Shown here piece by piece: positions 24,801 through 35,415 of a stretch of DNA of 64,000 nt. Each line of letters opens with the position of its first letter. The first letter of the stretch is position 1. The DNA is from Stomorhina lunata. Taxonomy: Eukaryota; Arthropoda; Insecta; Diptera; Rhiniidae. The notes below the pieces were generated by a model. It saw only the letters and a program-made list of their open reading frames with translations. It was not told where the DNA came from and searched no databases. The position numbers and the translations under genes are program-made. Location of the stretch: positions 1,426,001-1,490,000 of the forward strand of contig OW121740.1 of NCBI GenBank assembly GCA_933228675.1. Direction: 5' to 3'.

Positions 24801-27800
24801 TTTTTCGTCGAAAGAATGATGCGGCTAACTGTTAGAGTGTCCCAAAAATTAAAAAAAAAATAAATTTCAAAAGCATCAAATTTGCCCCACTGTATATTTT
24901 TTTAACACCTTATATTTTAAATTTTATCTGTGGATATAGATAGTGTTATTGCTTTATGAATAAGACAGATATGTGTTCGTAAATATTGTATTTAATAAAT
25001 ATCATTTTGTAAAAAATATAAACTGTGACGGACGCTACACACTTTCCTATACATATTATTCTGTAAAATGATATATAAACATCTATATATTTTAAGCCTA
25101 ATGTAAAGCATACTATAAGTTCTCTTTACGAACCAAGTTCAATTGGAGAAAAAAGAAAAATTGCACTAGTCAAATTTAAAAAAACCTTTATTTCTGTGAC
25201 GAACGCTACACCCTGTGAGCCCTTTTTTACTTGACGTTATTTATATAACTCCAATTACTTTTGATGATGTCTTTTACATTAAATTGTATAAAATTAAGCT
25301 GACTTTCAGCTCCTACTGAAAATTGATACCTAAATGGATGTTTTCGCGATTTTTATGAACTTTTAAAAACCTAGTTTTTTTAAAAACTTTATAAAAATTC
25401 GAGAAGGGTGCAAATAAAGACCTATCATTCACGAAGAGACCAAACAAAAATTTTAACCATTATATATTCTAAAGAATCAATATATGGTACATTCTTCCAT
25501 AAATACAAATATGTGATTTTAACAGTTTCAAAATTTTGTACTTGGTTTAATGTTTTTTGGATTTGCCCATATTTTATTTTGGAAATACTGAAATAAATTA
25601 TTTCAAATAACCATTTAAAAAGTAATTAATAAAGACTTTTGTTTATGATATCATTAACACCAACTTTTTATCTCATCATTTATCTTGAATTTTTGAAAAT
25701 TAATTTATTTCGAATCAACATGTGCATTATGCTATAATAATTGTGAATTTTACTACTTTCCTTCTCAAGTCGTTGAGTTGTTTAGATAAATTTTATTTTA
25801 TTTTCCTTCCTATGAAGCATCTGTCCGTCTGCCTGTTTATACACATGAACTTTTTTTTTGAAAATGTTTTTTGCTGCTGGCAAAATGCCCAAAAATTGTT
25901 CGAAGAAAATTATGTTTTAATAAACAGACGCGGTTTGACAAGACAGACGGACGGTCGGACAGACAGACATAAGCGTTAGTTGATATAAAAATGATAAATA
26001 GTCGAAATATTGCAAATTTCTTGAAGTTTGTTTATTGGTTTGTTGCCTGGTGAAATTTTGTTTATTTATTTATTTAATATTTATTTGCGAGTGTTAAACT
26101 AAAGAGATGAAAATATGGATAATGTTCAATATTTGCTCTAGTAAGAGTGTGATAGTACAAATTAATACAATGATGATGATTATTATTATAATAATGAGTT
26201 ATTGATGATGACGGACAGATGTTGTCCAATTTGTTTAAAGATTTTTGACTAAGTTAAATATGTATTGTATTCTATGTTTTAAAAATAATAAGTAAAAAAA
26301 ATTAATATTTGTTTTTTTTTTTTGTTATCTACTTAAAAGGCCTTAGCCGGTCTAGTCGAAATTCCTGCAATCGCAATTGCCATTTATATTATTTCCAAAG
26401 TTGGTAAGAAATGGCTGTTTAGTGCTACTCTTATCTTTGCTGGCATTGCCTGCTGTTGTGCTGCCATTACAGAGGGAAAGGAAGATATACTTTGGTTAAA
26501 AATTACCTTTATAATGATTGGTAAGTAAATAACACTATGATACAAAAGTTGAGAAAAAATTTATTCAGCGGTTTTCATGTACCAGTTCTGTTTTGTCAGA
26601 GTCCATGGAAAACGAAAATACCTTAGAAATGCGTATTTTTTTTTTAAGTGCTATAGCATATCCATTAGTTAAAAGGTATGTCTTGTTTGAAAGGTAATAT
26701 TCAGTCCCTTTAACGAAATAAAAAATTATAGAAATACGTTGAGCTTGTTTAAAGCTGAAAATCTAGTTTTTCTCTACATTTGCCGTTATAATATCACATT
26801 TCGAAATGATTTAAAAAATCAAAGGTATTTTCGTTTTCCATGGACTCCAACAAAACAGAATTGGTACATCAGAACCCCTGAATAATTTTATAAACAAAGA
26901 TTTCTTTATATCTTATGTACATACCATAGATACAATAATAAAGACATTAAGCTAATCTTTTGTGTTCTTCTGATGAATAAAAAAATATTTGTTTCTTTTT
27001 TATAATTTCAGGAAAATTTACGATAAGTGCAGGCAACACCATTATGCCAGTCTATACAGCAGAACTGTATCCTACACCCATAAGAAACGTTGGAGTGGGG
27101 GCCTGTAATGTTGCTGCGGGCTTAGCTCTTATTTTAACACCATATTTATCATTATTGGTAATTACAATTTAATTATTACTATTTGATTTAACTTGTAGAC
27201 ATTTATATTTAGTTCAATTCGGCGAAAATAAATATGTTATCGCCCTAAACGTCAAGTATCAAGATTATAAATGCGAAAATGATTAAAAAATAGATAAATA
27301 TTTATTAGAAAGTATAGGCTTGTTATATGTTTCTTAGCCCACAATATGCCGTTAAGGCTATGTTAATTATATTTTGTCAAAAAGTTAAGTTAACATGGAC
27401 CGATTATGTTAACTGAACTTTTTGACAAAATATAATTAAATATAATGTAATCCTTATATGGATGTTATGGGAAATGTTAGCAATTTAATTTCTCGTAAAA
27501 ATATTCAAATATTTGTAAAGTTCCATTTTTAGCAGACATGAAACTGCTAAAATTACCCTTAACTTTCATATTATTTATTCGACTTAACATAATCCTAACA
27601 TCAGTCAATATTAAATGTGTAATGTAAATGTTGGATATTTTCAAAACTCAAATTAGAAAATATTTAACCTTATATATTTTTAATAATCCTATTTCCTAAA
27701 TATCTATTTATTGCAGACAAAAATTGAAGATCATTTATTAATGTCGCTTTTAACGGCTTGGTGCCTATTTGGAGGATTTGTTGTATTATTTTTACCTGAA

Positions 27801-27845
27801 ACCATGAGACAACATTCAAAGTCTCAAACTCAAGAAGAAAAGTAA
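18340..27845 (+). CDS. SLC22-type organic ion transporter (MFS), gene 1, eight coding exons
   Basis: Join 18340-18828, 18913-19068, 19591-19864, 21552-21819, 23199-23496, 26340-26520, 27012-27157, 27717-27845, giving 646 residues. All junctions are GT..AG and keep frame. The predicted plasma-membrane transporter has a 137-residue acidic, Ser/Asn/Gly-rich cytosolic N-terminus, helix 1 from WQLLMTVLLSLFQ, a large outer loop with four Cys (FWC, NCY, TACSSWEY, WDLVC) and NIS/NRT/NWS glycosylation sites, DKFGRK after helix 2, GKWRT near helix 4, PESPRWL after helix 6, TAELYPTPIRN around helices 10-11 and LPET after helix 12. These are the SLC22 hallmarks; substrate cannot be told. The frame is open upstream to 18271 but without ATG, so 18340 is the first possible start. 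The end is either AAG-TAA at 27845 or an extra exon (see the last-exon entry). Homologous to gene 2, which lies downstream on the same strand. Confidence 0.92.
18913..19068 (+). CDS. Gene 1 exon 2 (start of outer loop)
   Basis: 52 codons, phase 0 at both ends; acceptor TTTTCGCCAG, donor CAG|GTGAGT. Reads AANKEFWCRRPAHL, the conserved loop start. This exon and exon 3 correspond to the single exon 58906-59308 of gene 2, so an intron was gained here or lost there. Confidence 0.9.
19591..19864 (+). CDS. Gene 1 exon 3 (outer loop, helix 2, DKFGRK)
   Basis: 274 nt, phase 0 in and phase 1 out; acceptor TTTTGTTACAG, donor G|GTAAGT. Contains an Asn run, TACSSWEY, SQWDLVCDKE, helix 2 and SDKFGRK (residues 288-293 of the protein). 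Confidence 0.92.
21552..21819 (+). CDS. Gene 1 exon 4 (helices 3-6)
   Basis: 268 nt; acceptor TTTTAAACAG, donor TG|GTGAGT splitting a Trp codon. Contains EYVDGKWRTIAG, the SLC22 helix 4-5 signature. Exactly the same length and phases as gene 2 exon 59643-59910. Confidence 0.93.
22148..22913 (+). repeat. Family A, near full-length copy inside gene 1 intron 4
   Basis: About 766 bp from ACAAGTAAGAAAGTGCTAGT to TGGTGAAGGGTACAAAAA. It has a short poly-G run (22766-22775), a CAGCCAGACGGACGGGCGG segment, and the usual TTATAATACCCTTTCCACC near the end. Together with 44257-44963 and 53686-54427 it defines the complete family. Confidence 0.9.
23199..23496 (+). CDS. Gene 1 exon 5 (PESPRWL, central loop, helix 7)
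   Basis: 298 nt; starts with the last base of a Trp codon, then FVVPESPRWLLVKGR. The cytosolic loop is of ordinary length, then RRITICFLCIWFTMNLAYYGF and GGNVYLNS, phase 0 at the donor TCG|GTAAGT. Confidence 0.93.
23936..23978 (-). repeat. Solitary end of the GGGGCTGTTCACATATTACG MITE family
   Basis: AGCGTTACGTAATATGTGA matches the right end of the element at 5559-5740. The partner end was not found nearby. Confidence 0.5.
24203..25212. repeat. Spaced GACGGACGCTACA motif array in gene 1 intron 5
   Basis: A 13-base motif recurs on the plus strand: GACGGACGATACG (24206), GATGGACGCTACA (24369), TGCGGACGCTACG (24557), a weak AACGGCTACACA (24741), GACGGACGCTACA (25027) and GACGAACGCTACA (25198). 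Spacings are about 163, 188, 184, 286 and 171 bp, suggesting a decayed tandem array with a unit of about 165-190 bp. The sequence between motifs is poorly conserved. Confidence 0.55.
25930..25976. repeat. GACGGACGGTCGGACAGACA repeat fragment
   Basis: A short stretch of GACAGACGGACGGTCGGACA units, the same simple-sequence core that occurs inside the family A and family B repeats. It is the source of the apparent open frame at 25722-25979. Confidence 0.5.
26340..26520 (+). CDS. Gene 1 exon 6 (helices 8-9)
   Basis: 181 nt, phase 0 in and phase 1 out. Reads ALAGLVEIPAIAIAIYI, then VGKKWLFSATLIFAGIACC. Same length and phases as gene 2 exon 61508-61688. The acceptor follows a long T run and ends TTAAAAG. 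Confidence 0.92.
26561..26887. mobile_element. Foldback MITE in gene 1 intron 6
   Basis: Arms 26561-26626 and 26821-26887 are imperfect reverse complements over about 66 bp, both containing GTCCATGGAAAACGAAAATA or its complement. About 327 bp in total with no coding. It starts only about 40 bp after the exon 6 donor. Confidence 0.8.
27012..27157 (+). CDS. Gene 1 exon 7 (helices 10-11, ELYPT motif)
   Basis: 146 nt, phase 1 in and phase 0 out. Reads GKFTISAGNTIMPVYTAELY, then PTPIRNVGVGACN and AAGLALILTPYLSLL. Same length as gene 2 exon 61775-61920. The donor TTG|GTAATT is weak but conserved in position. Confidence 0.92.
27363..27439 (+). repeat. Long AT-rich hairpin in gene 1 intron 7
   Basis: Arms 27363-27396 and 27406-27439 are reverse complements over 34 bases with one mismatch, separated by a 9-base loop (GGACCGATT). 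If transcribed, it would fold into a stem of small-RNA-precursor size, but the arms are almost entirely A/U apart from a few G and C, and a decayed MITE is at least as likely. Confidence 0.7.
27717..27845 (+). CDS. Gene 1 exon 8 (helix 12, LPET, C-terminus)
   Basis: Acceptor TATTTATTGCAG. Reads TKIEDHLLMSLLTAW, then VVLFLPETMRQHSKSQTQEE, with LPET the typical SLC22 sequence after helix 12. The frame ends AAG-TAA, but the same bases form a consensus donor, AA|GTAAGT, after 27841. Splicing to 28167 (acceptor AACTTTTAG) would replace the last Lys by about 16 basic residues; splicing to 27989 would add two residues. cDNA is needed to choose. Confidence 0.85.
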   Translation, partial: TKIEDHLLMSLLTAWCLFGGFVVLFLPETMRQHSKSQTQEEK

Positions 27846-28479
27846 GTACATTTTATATTAATACCTTAAGAAAATGTCTATGAATATGAGTTTAGTGAAT
27901 TCGAAAACCTTTTATTTTTTGCAACTTATCATTTCATATACTCGTATTAATATTTACTCATATTATTTTCTTCTAAAATTTCTTACAGATGTTAGAATTT
28001 CCATTTATGTTTGTGTATCACAAAGATTTTTTCCAGTATATAAAATATTTAACAAAACAAAATTGTCATACAAATTTTGGCTGGTCCAGAATTTAAGAGT
28101 ATTTTATTTTTTCAAATCATAATTTAATTAAGGATAATTTTTTATTACATTTTCCAAAACTTTTAGTCAAACAAAAAATCACAAGAGTAGTAGAAACAAA
28201 AAAAAAAAGTTAAATACTCAAAGTAAAATTTAATTTCTGTTTTTAATATTATGTAATTAAATTAATAATTATAAAATAGTTGTTTTGTTACTGAAGCACA
28301 GCAGGCAGGACCTTTAAGTTACGAATTTCAAAAAAAAAATATTTATATAAAATACAAACTCATACATATCTCCACAAATATCCATAAACTTAAACAAATA
28401 CAGTTGAAATAAGTAAAAAGATATTTGCTCATATACAATCTCGACATTTTCAAATTTAGTCATTTGAAAACGGAAATTA

Positions 28480-28485
28480 AATAAA
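28480..28485 (+). terminator. Candidate poly(A) signal for gene 1
   Basis: AATAAA 640 bases after the stop. Other AATAAA-like hexamers occur in this AT-rich stretch (for example near 28578), so this is only one candidate. Confidence 0.2.
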
Positions 28486-28489
28486 ATAT

Positions 28490-30128
28490 TTAAGTTGTTT
28501 CCTATTCACACGTGTTCAACAAAAACTTCTTTCTATACAATTTAACATTTGTAAAATATATTTATATATTTATATGCACAATAATAAATAGCAAATATTG
28601 CTACAGTTGGGCTCTCAGACGCAAAACTTTAAACTTTAAGTTACTTGATTTGCTGCCGCACAGTGGAATGAAATGAAAATATTTCTGCAACTTTGAAACC
28701 GTTGAGCAATACTTGGATTCATTATAAGAAAACAAAACATGAGCAAAATACATATGTAGGTTAAAAACATTTTCTTGCAAATAATAAATGACATGTCGCA
28801 TTTTGGAGGCCATGATGCCGCTCCAGTAAAAACATCGGGTACCAAAACGTTTGGAATAACTTTCCGCTGCACACACAGTACGTTAAATTAGCTTTAACGT
28901 AAAATTAAATAGTTTTAGCTTTTTAGGGTTAAGAACCCATATATCGATATTCGAGGTAGTGAGGAATAAAAATTGAATCGTTGCCTAAAGTCACATCGAC
29001 TTAAGTATCGTTGTGTATTTTCCAAAATTTCTTAAACTATAAAAATGTGCAAAGTGATGAGAAACCTATTTCCGGTTGCCAAGAAAATTTAAGTAATTTT
29101 TATTCACTTTTCTTTACTTTATATTGAAAATCAGAAAATAGAAAAAAAAATAAATTTTCACAAGTTATTAGTTGCAAATATTTTTTCCAAATTGAATTTG
29201 AAATTGGGTCATTTATCAAACCGAACATTATTTGCACAAAAATGTTTGTAAGCAAACATAAACAAACATGTTTGTTCATACATTTAGGAAATACAATACA
29301 AGAAACCTGTATGAGGGAGTTGAAATTTTTGTTGCCACGTCTAAATGGATCAAATTTAGAAAATCGTATGTGAGCATATGTTTAAAATTTGTTTTTCATT
29401 TTTAATTTGATTATTTATATTAAAATAAAACCCATAAAAAAATAATGATTATTAAATATATTTTTAGCAAGTAGTCAATTACTTAACAATTATTTAATTT
29501 TACACTTAAATGATAAATAATAATAAATATAATGTGTATAATAAAAAAACAATTTTAACAAAAACCATATTTATATTGAATTATGAAAAATCATTTGTCA
29601 ATTAATAAACAAATTTTCTCTAAAAGAAAAACAAAAAAAAAAGAAAATAAAACAAAATAACTTCTCTAAATCAAATCAATTATATAGAAAACCACAAGTT
29701 AATTACATTCATTGTTAATTGTGCATTTATCAAAATTCGAATAATATTAAAAACCTAAAAAAACAAGTGAATAATTTTCAAAATTAAAAAAAAAACTATA
29801 AAAATACATAAGCAAATGTATGTGAATAAATATTTGTTAAACTTTACTAAAAATAATAATAATAAAACCTATATAAATAAATGTTACAAATAATCTATGT
29901 AGATATTTAGGCGTTAGACCACCTTACAACAAAAATATTCTCATTTGACCGATCATTTTATATAACCTCTAAAGAGGAAATGACAAGCGCAGCCTGCAAA
30001 CATTTTCTGTACTAAATTTGACATAGACGGGCTATGCCCGTCCGCCTTTCTGGCCGAAATTAAAGATGTTTTGTCTTCCTTATATGATCCTCAAAAGATT
30101 TTATTTTACAAAATCATAAAAAACGTAT
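28490..30128. other. AT-rich intergenic DNA between genes 1 and 2
   Basis: The minus-strand frames at 28601-28876 overlap one another and show no domain. A-rich runs dominate 29400-29880. No gene or clear repeat supported. Confidence 0.45.
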
Positions 30129-30808
30129 TAATACCCTTCACCACCATAGGTGGAAAGGATATTATAAGTTTGTGCTGATGTATGTAACACATAGAAATAT
30201 TTGTCTTAGACCTACCATTTAGTATACCAATAGGCTTAGAATCAGTCGTCGATTTAGTCGATGTCAGTCCGTCCGTCCGTCCATCCGTCCGTCTGGCTGG
30301 CTGGACCCCCATGTAAACCTTGTAATCAAACTACAGGTCGCAATTCTAAAGATAATTTGATGAAATTTGGCACAGATAATTTTTTTCGATAGTGGGACCA
30401 TGGCTATTAAAATTGGTCAAAATCGGTCCATTATTTATGGTACCTGCCATAGGTCTCACTTTCCGGAATTGATATATTGGCCACAAATATAAATATTTGT
30501 TCATGAAATTTAAAGAAAATACTGCTTATGTAATCTAAAATCACTGTACCAAATTTCGTTGAAATCAGTCCACATTTGACCGTAGCTCCCATACAACCTC
30601 TTCTGTCAAAAAGGAGACAAAAATCACTAAAACTCTCGTAAATCTGAAGATAATGCGAAATTTAAGTTTATTTTATGCTTACATAATTTTTGTAACAACT
30701 GTAATCAGTTTGCAAAATTTCGAGATAATCGGTCCACATTTGATCCTAGCTCTCATATAAGTCCAAATGACGGAAACAGTTTAAATATATAAGTTTTGAG
30801 AAAATATC
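30129..30808 (-). repeat. Family A copy, truncated by mariner sequence
   Basis: Plus-strand order: TAATACCCTTCACCACCATA, GTCCGTCCGTCCATCCGTCC, TGGTACCTGCCATAGGTC, AAATGACGGAAACAGTTTA, AAGTTTTGAGAAAATAT. The outermost part (ending ACTTGTTTT in intact copies) is absent, and transposase sequence begins immediately. Confidence 0.85.
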
Positions 30809-30809
30809 T

Positions 30810-31205
30810 GCAGTACGGCAAAAATTTTGCAAAAATTTTCAGTGACGAGGACCATTTCCATTTTGATGGCTTCGTCAATAGGCAGAATTGTAGCATTTTG
30901 GATGAGGAATCCTCGAGTGATTCACGAGAAGCAAATGCATTCTCATCGTGTCACTGTGTGGTGTGGTTTTTGGGCTGGAGGAATCATTGGACCTTTGAAA
31001 ATGAGGCAGGTCAAGCGCAAACAGTCAATGGTGTTCGGTATCGTGAAATGATAACCTGTTTTTTCTTGCCTATAATTGAAGAAATGAATGTGGCGGGCAT
31101 GTGGTTTCAACAAGACGGCGCCACATTTCATACAGACAGAGAAACAATTTAATTGCTACATCAGTCATTTAAAAATTGCGTTCTAGTTGGGACACCCTTT
31201 ACTTA
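30810..31205 (+). pseudogene. Tc1/mariner-type transposase fragment, frameshifted
   Basis: FSDEDHFHFDGFVNRQNC is followed in another frame by RNPRVIHEKQMHSHRVTVWC and GFWAGGIIGP, then back to the first frame for ENEAGQAQTVNGVRYREM and WFQQDGATFHT. These are the second half of a Tc1/mariner DDE domain: the first two catalytic Asp are visible (SDE and QQDGA), and the third acidic residue lies in the missing C-terminus. At least two frameshifts, no N-terminal DNA-binding domain, and a stop after TDRETI. The sequence then ends near GGGACACCCTTTA (31189), which may be the element end. Not functional. Confidence 0.88.
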
Positions 31206-34200
31206 GGAAGGTTAGACTATAAACGCTAGATCTTAGATATTGTAATGGATTCATAGGTAATAAGAGAATTATTTTCATAGCATTAACAATCTTTAACAAT
31301 TGATTATTTCTGGGCTAAAATAAATATAATTTTTTGTTGTAAGGATAATAATTTGGTCTATTAAACATACTTATTCACTCATACGCATACAGGAAAATTT
31401 TAACCATTCACTTATTTTGACTTGAAATGTTTGGATGTAAACTTCACTTTAAAGCAGTTCGGTCTTAAATTTAAAGAGCAGTTTGGTTTTTTATGTGGGA
31501 TTAAGATGTAGATAAATTTTCCAAAGCTTTTAAATTATAGTGATACAACAAAATGCTTAAATATTTAACTAGTCTTGCACAAAAGAAACATATGTTGTAC
31601 CGACAAAATTTGTCGGTACAACAAATTCTGGTATCAGTTCAAGGGTTATGTATATTAAATAATTAAAATTTTCTTGGATATGTATGAGTGCTAAATGTGT
31701 TAAATTAGTTGTAACTCTCTACATTTCTCTGCGTGTATATGTATGTGTGTAAGTTAAGTGTTAAGTAAAAAACTAACAAAAATGTACTTATTTTCTGTCC
31801 TAATCTCTTTATCTTTGTCTATTCCTAAATAATCGTAAATTAAAAAAAAATATTGGAGGATTCAAAAGATGTTATGTCATAAAGTTCTAAAATTTAACGA
31901 AAATTACGAACCTTTGTTTTAAAATCAAAAACTAAAATTTTTTAAATAAATTTGAAATATTAGATTACAACAATCCTATGACACAGGAACACATTTTGTG
32001 AATCCCCGAACTATAAACTTTGTCTTGTAATTTAATTCTTTTGTTTTTTTGTAATAGTTTCCTAATGTAATTTGTACTTACAATGTAAGCCTTTTTATAT
32101 TTATTAATAAAATTATACAAAAAAAAAAATAGAAATTGTTAATAAGAATAATTATTACTATTTAAAGTTAATTATTTTTGTTAAGTTTTGAATAAACTTT
32201 AGAAAAGTTTTTAAACAAAACCTTGTGTAGTTGGCAACAAAATTTTAAGTATTTAAAATTATTATAAAAAAAAGAAACTACAAAAAAATTGATACGGAAT
32301 CATTGACCAAAAATGATGATAAAAAGAAATAAAATTAAATTATTATTAACTATTTAATAAATAAAGAAATTGAATTTAAATTAAAACCTAAAATCCGTAT
32401 CAATAAAAAAAATAAAGAAAAATCAATTGATATTAAGTTAAATAAACAAATGTAATGATAAAAAACACAACAAATAAATAAACAAAAGAAATAGAAAAAA
32501 CAAAAACAATAAATTTTTATTTCATAAAAACAAAAAACAAACAAACAAACAGGTAAGTGTGAGTTCAGGGATGGAAAATAGCTTTTTTTATTTTGTGTCA
32601 AGATCGATAACAAAATGTAGTTTTTAGAAAATTAAGATACCATTTTTATATTTTTTGAAAATAAGTTCGATTCAAAGTGATACAGGATATAGAATGTATG
32701 GATGTTTATTTTGATCCATTTTTTGAGTATCTTAGTTTTAGAAACCATACCATTTGTATGCCAGTCTTAAAGTTATAAACTTTGTTATTAAAATTTATAT
32801 TTTGCTCATACTCTCTTTTAATCGTCGTTAATATAAATTATGTTGGGATGAAAAATTCGTAGCGCTACTACTATTAAATTCATGTGATTTTAGAGGACAC
32901 CCTTACCCGTATGTTACCAACGAAAACCCAAAAAATCAACTACAAATTTCTCGAGATTTAAGTATGTTTATGTCGTTTCCGTTAGCGGTCCTGATGACCT
33001 TTGCGATTCGAAGATCCTCGAGAGTTTTCCGAACAGTAATTTTAAAGACCACAATTCATTGTGGCCTCATCATTGGAGTCACATAAGTTCTGAAGGTTAC
33101 TATATTGAGTTGTTCACCGCGCACAATTATCTAGCTATACTAGCTAATGAATCAACATATAATCCGTGTCTTGAAGAGCATCAATACCTTTAATCTCTTC
33201 AAAAAATGCCTCAACTTCACAGGCCCAGTGATAAATCTTACCTTTTAGATGAATCACTAAAAACGTGGTTCTGAGTTGATTTGCATACTAAAGTTGAGTG
33301 TTGGTCTATGCACAGTAGGAAATTATGGCCAAAACCCCCAAAGATGATTTTAGTTTTATTTAATAAATTTTAATGTCAGATTAGAGCTGACATTTCAAAA
33401 CATGTAATCCCAAATTTTTAAAATACTGCATTGCCCACTAAGGCTGTAATAATTCCTAAAAATTTGAATATTTATTTATATGTTCTTAATAAAATTATTT
33501 GTCTATTTAAAGCTATATATGAAATTCGCTTAATTTTGGAATACGTGTAAAATTTTAACTTTTTATTTTTTGAATTAAAAAGTCGATACCTTTTACTAAT
33601 CAACCGCGTTAATTTCGATATTTTTTGACCCATGCTTTATCTAGAATTCGAGCAGTTAAACCAACTATAAAAAATTATAAAAAAAAAAATTTTTAAATAG
33701 ATAGACCGCGAATTTTTTTTAGAGATTTTTAGAGGTTGAAGCGCAAAACTATATAATAGCTGAATTGAATCATTAATAAGCTCTATAAATTGTATATCCC
33801 TTTGCATCCCATTTTAAGAATTATAACGTTTTTAGTAACACCCCTTTTTACAATTTTATGCAATTTATCGCGAAAAAATCACTACTTAAAGTGAAATATA
33901 GGCGTGATGTAACATTTGTATGCCATTTTCTTTAGTTTTCTTTCTAATTTTGTGCAAAATGTATATATTAAGATAAATTAAAAATTGTAAAATCCGCAAA
34001 TTTTATATTATTCAAGGACTCGTAATCTTTTTTATAAAAATATTTGATGTTTAGAGTTTTTCTGTAGATTTGTTAGAAGCATACAAAATCTGGTTATAAG
34101 CTCATAGTATGGGCCTAATATCTTTGAAAGGACATGTCCAATTTTGACACATCATGTATCGTAGGATAGGTATATGAATATCCTATTTAAGTAAATAATT

Positions 34201-34540
34201 TTTATAACAAGATTTTTAAGCATGTTTAGTGGTCCAGTTTTAAGTGACCACAGCCTTTACATTTTCTTAAAAAAAAACTATTTCAGTTTAACTAAAGGTA
34301 TATTATTTATATGTACTGAAAATTTCAAGAACAAAAGTCAAGAAATGACCAAGTTATTGAATTTTGGCCGTATTTTCCCACTGTGCTATGTTTTGTCCAC
34401 TGTGCTATAAGTTTTGTCAAAATAATTCTAATTCCTGTTTATCAACAAGTATAATTTCAGAAATTGAAGATTTTTTGTTTTTAATTAAGAAAATATCAAA
34501 AGAAGAATTATTAAAGAGACTCAGTATTTGCACATCATCT
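31206..34540. other. AT-rich intergenic DNA
   Basis: Contains a perfect 31-base palindrome at 31593-31623, A-rich runs at 32100-32560, and a less AT-rich stretch at 32850-33300 without any conserved frame. The open frames at 32350-32613 and 34222-34410 have no domain-like content. Confidence 0.45.
31593..31623. repeat. Perfect 31-base palindrome
   Basis: Arms of 15 bases (TGTTGTACCGACAAA and its complement) around one central base. It could be a joined pair of transposon ends or a dyad binding site; nothing nearby decides. Confidence 0.6.
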
Positions 34541-34676
34541 GTATATGTGACGCGGACTATAATAAGACCTAAAAGTAGAAACCGGTTTTGTTCAGGAGAG
34601 ACATTTGAAAAATTTTAATATTATTTTTTTACTTTATTTTTACCCTTAGGTCCCTTTCTCTATGCGCTGTCATATA
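34541..34676. mobile_element. MITE family C, copy 1
   Basis: Left end TATATGTGACGCGGAC (diverged), interior AACCGGTTTTGTTCAGGAGA, right end ACCCTTAGGTCCCTTTCTCT followed by ATGCGCTGTCATATA. Same order as the copies at 47895-48098 and 53601-54475. Confidence 0.75.
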
Positions 34677-34747
34677 CTTAAAATATCGATCTATGACAAA
34701 AACTGATTTGATTTCTCGCGAGTTCTCCAATTGAATGTAGAGATCAT

Positions 34748-34814
34748 ACAAAATAAGTCACGTTAGTACATATCACGTTAGTACATACCAAAATAAGTCA
34801 CGTTAGTACATAAA
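34748..34814. repeat. Short tandem direct repeat
   Basis: AAAATAAGTCACGTTAGTAC occurs twice, 40 bases apart, with a third partial CACGTTAGTACATA between them. It lies about 600 bp upstream of gene 2 exon 1A and contains CACGTT boxes. Confidence 0.7.
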
Positions 34815-35033
34815 AAACACAATTGTATCATGTTTTACGTACCTGATAAGTTATAAGTTAGGTTGCAGTAGTGTTAAAAAGCTTTTAAAAAGCTTTTTGA
34901 AAATTCATGAAATTCAAACTTAACGGTCATAGCACTAGCAGGTAATTTGCTTTAAATCTTCTATACCTTTAGATCTAGTGTTGTTAACTTTTTTATATTA
35001 ATTTATTTCGTGCCGATATTCAAACGTTTGGGG

Positions 35034-35075
35034 TATAATTTTCCTGTTTGTTTCTGTGTTTTCTTTACCAGTCAA
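35034..35075 (+). promoter_or_regulatory. Possible core promoter of gene 2 exon 1A
   Basis: GTATAATT at 35033-35040 lies 36 bases before ACCAGTC (A at 35070), which resembles an insect initiator. The leader from here to the ATG at 35416 is A-rich and lacks a convincing acceptor, consistent with a single first exon. Weak evidence: both motifs are short and the region is AT-rich. Confidence 0.2.
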
Positions 35076-35415
35076 ATGCAATCAACGTCGATTTCTGTTC
35101 GGTTTAAAACAACTAAGCGAACCGTTATCAAAATTAGATCGTTCAAAACCTTTTAGCAGTTAACATTACAAAATATACAGATACAAATAGACGAAAAATA
35201 TTTAATAAAAAAAAAAAAAAAATTAAACAATTAAAGAAAACATTTGCATATGTCTAAATACAATCAATAAAAATAAATAATAAATAAACCACAAGAAAAA
35301 AAAAACGGACAAAAATTATTTTTAAAAACAAAACAATAAAAATTGTATTTGAAAAATTTCCAAAATTTAAATTAAAACAAATAAATTATAAATATAAAAT
35401 TAAAAAAAAAACAGA

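Noticed and set aside
28601..28876. Minus-strand frames just after gene 1
   Set aside because: Two overlapping frames with no conserved motif or splice context.
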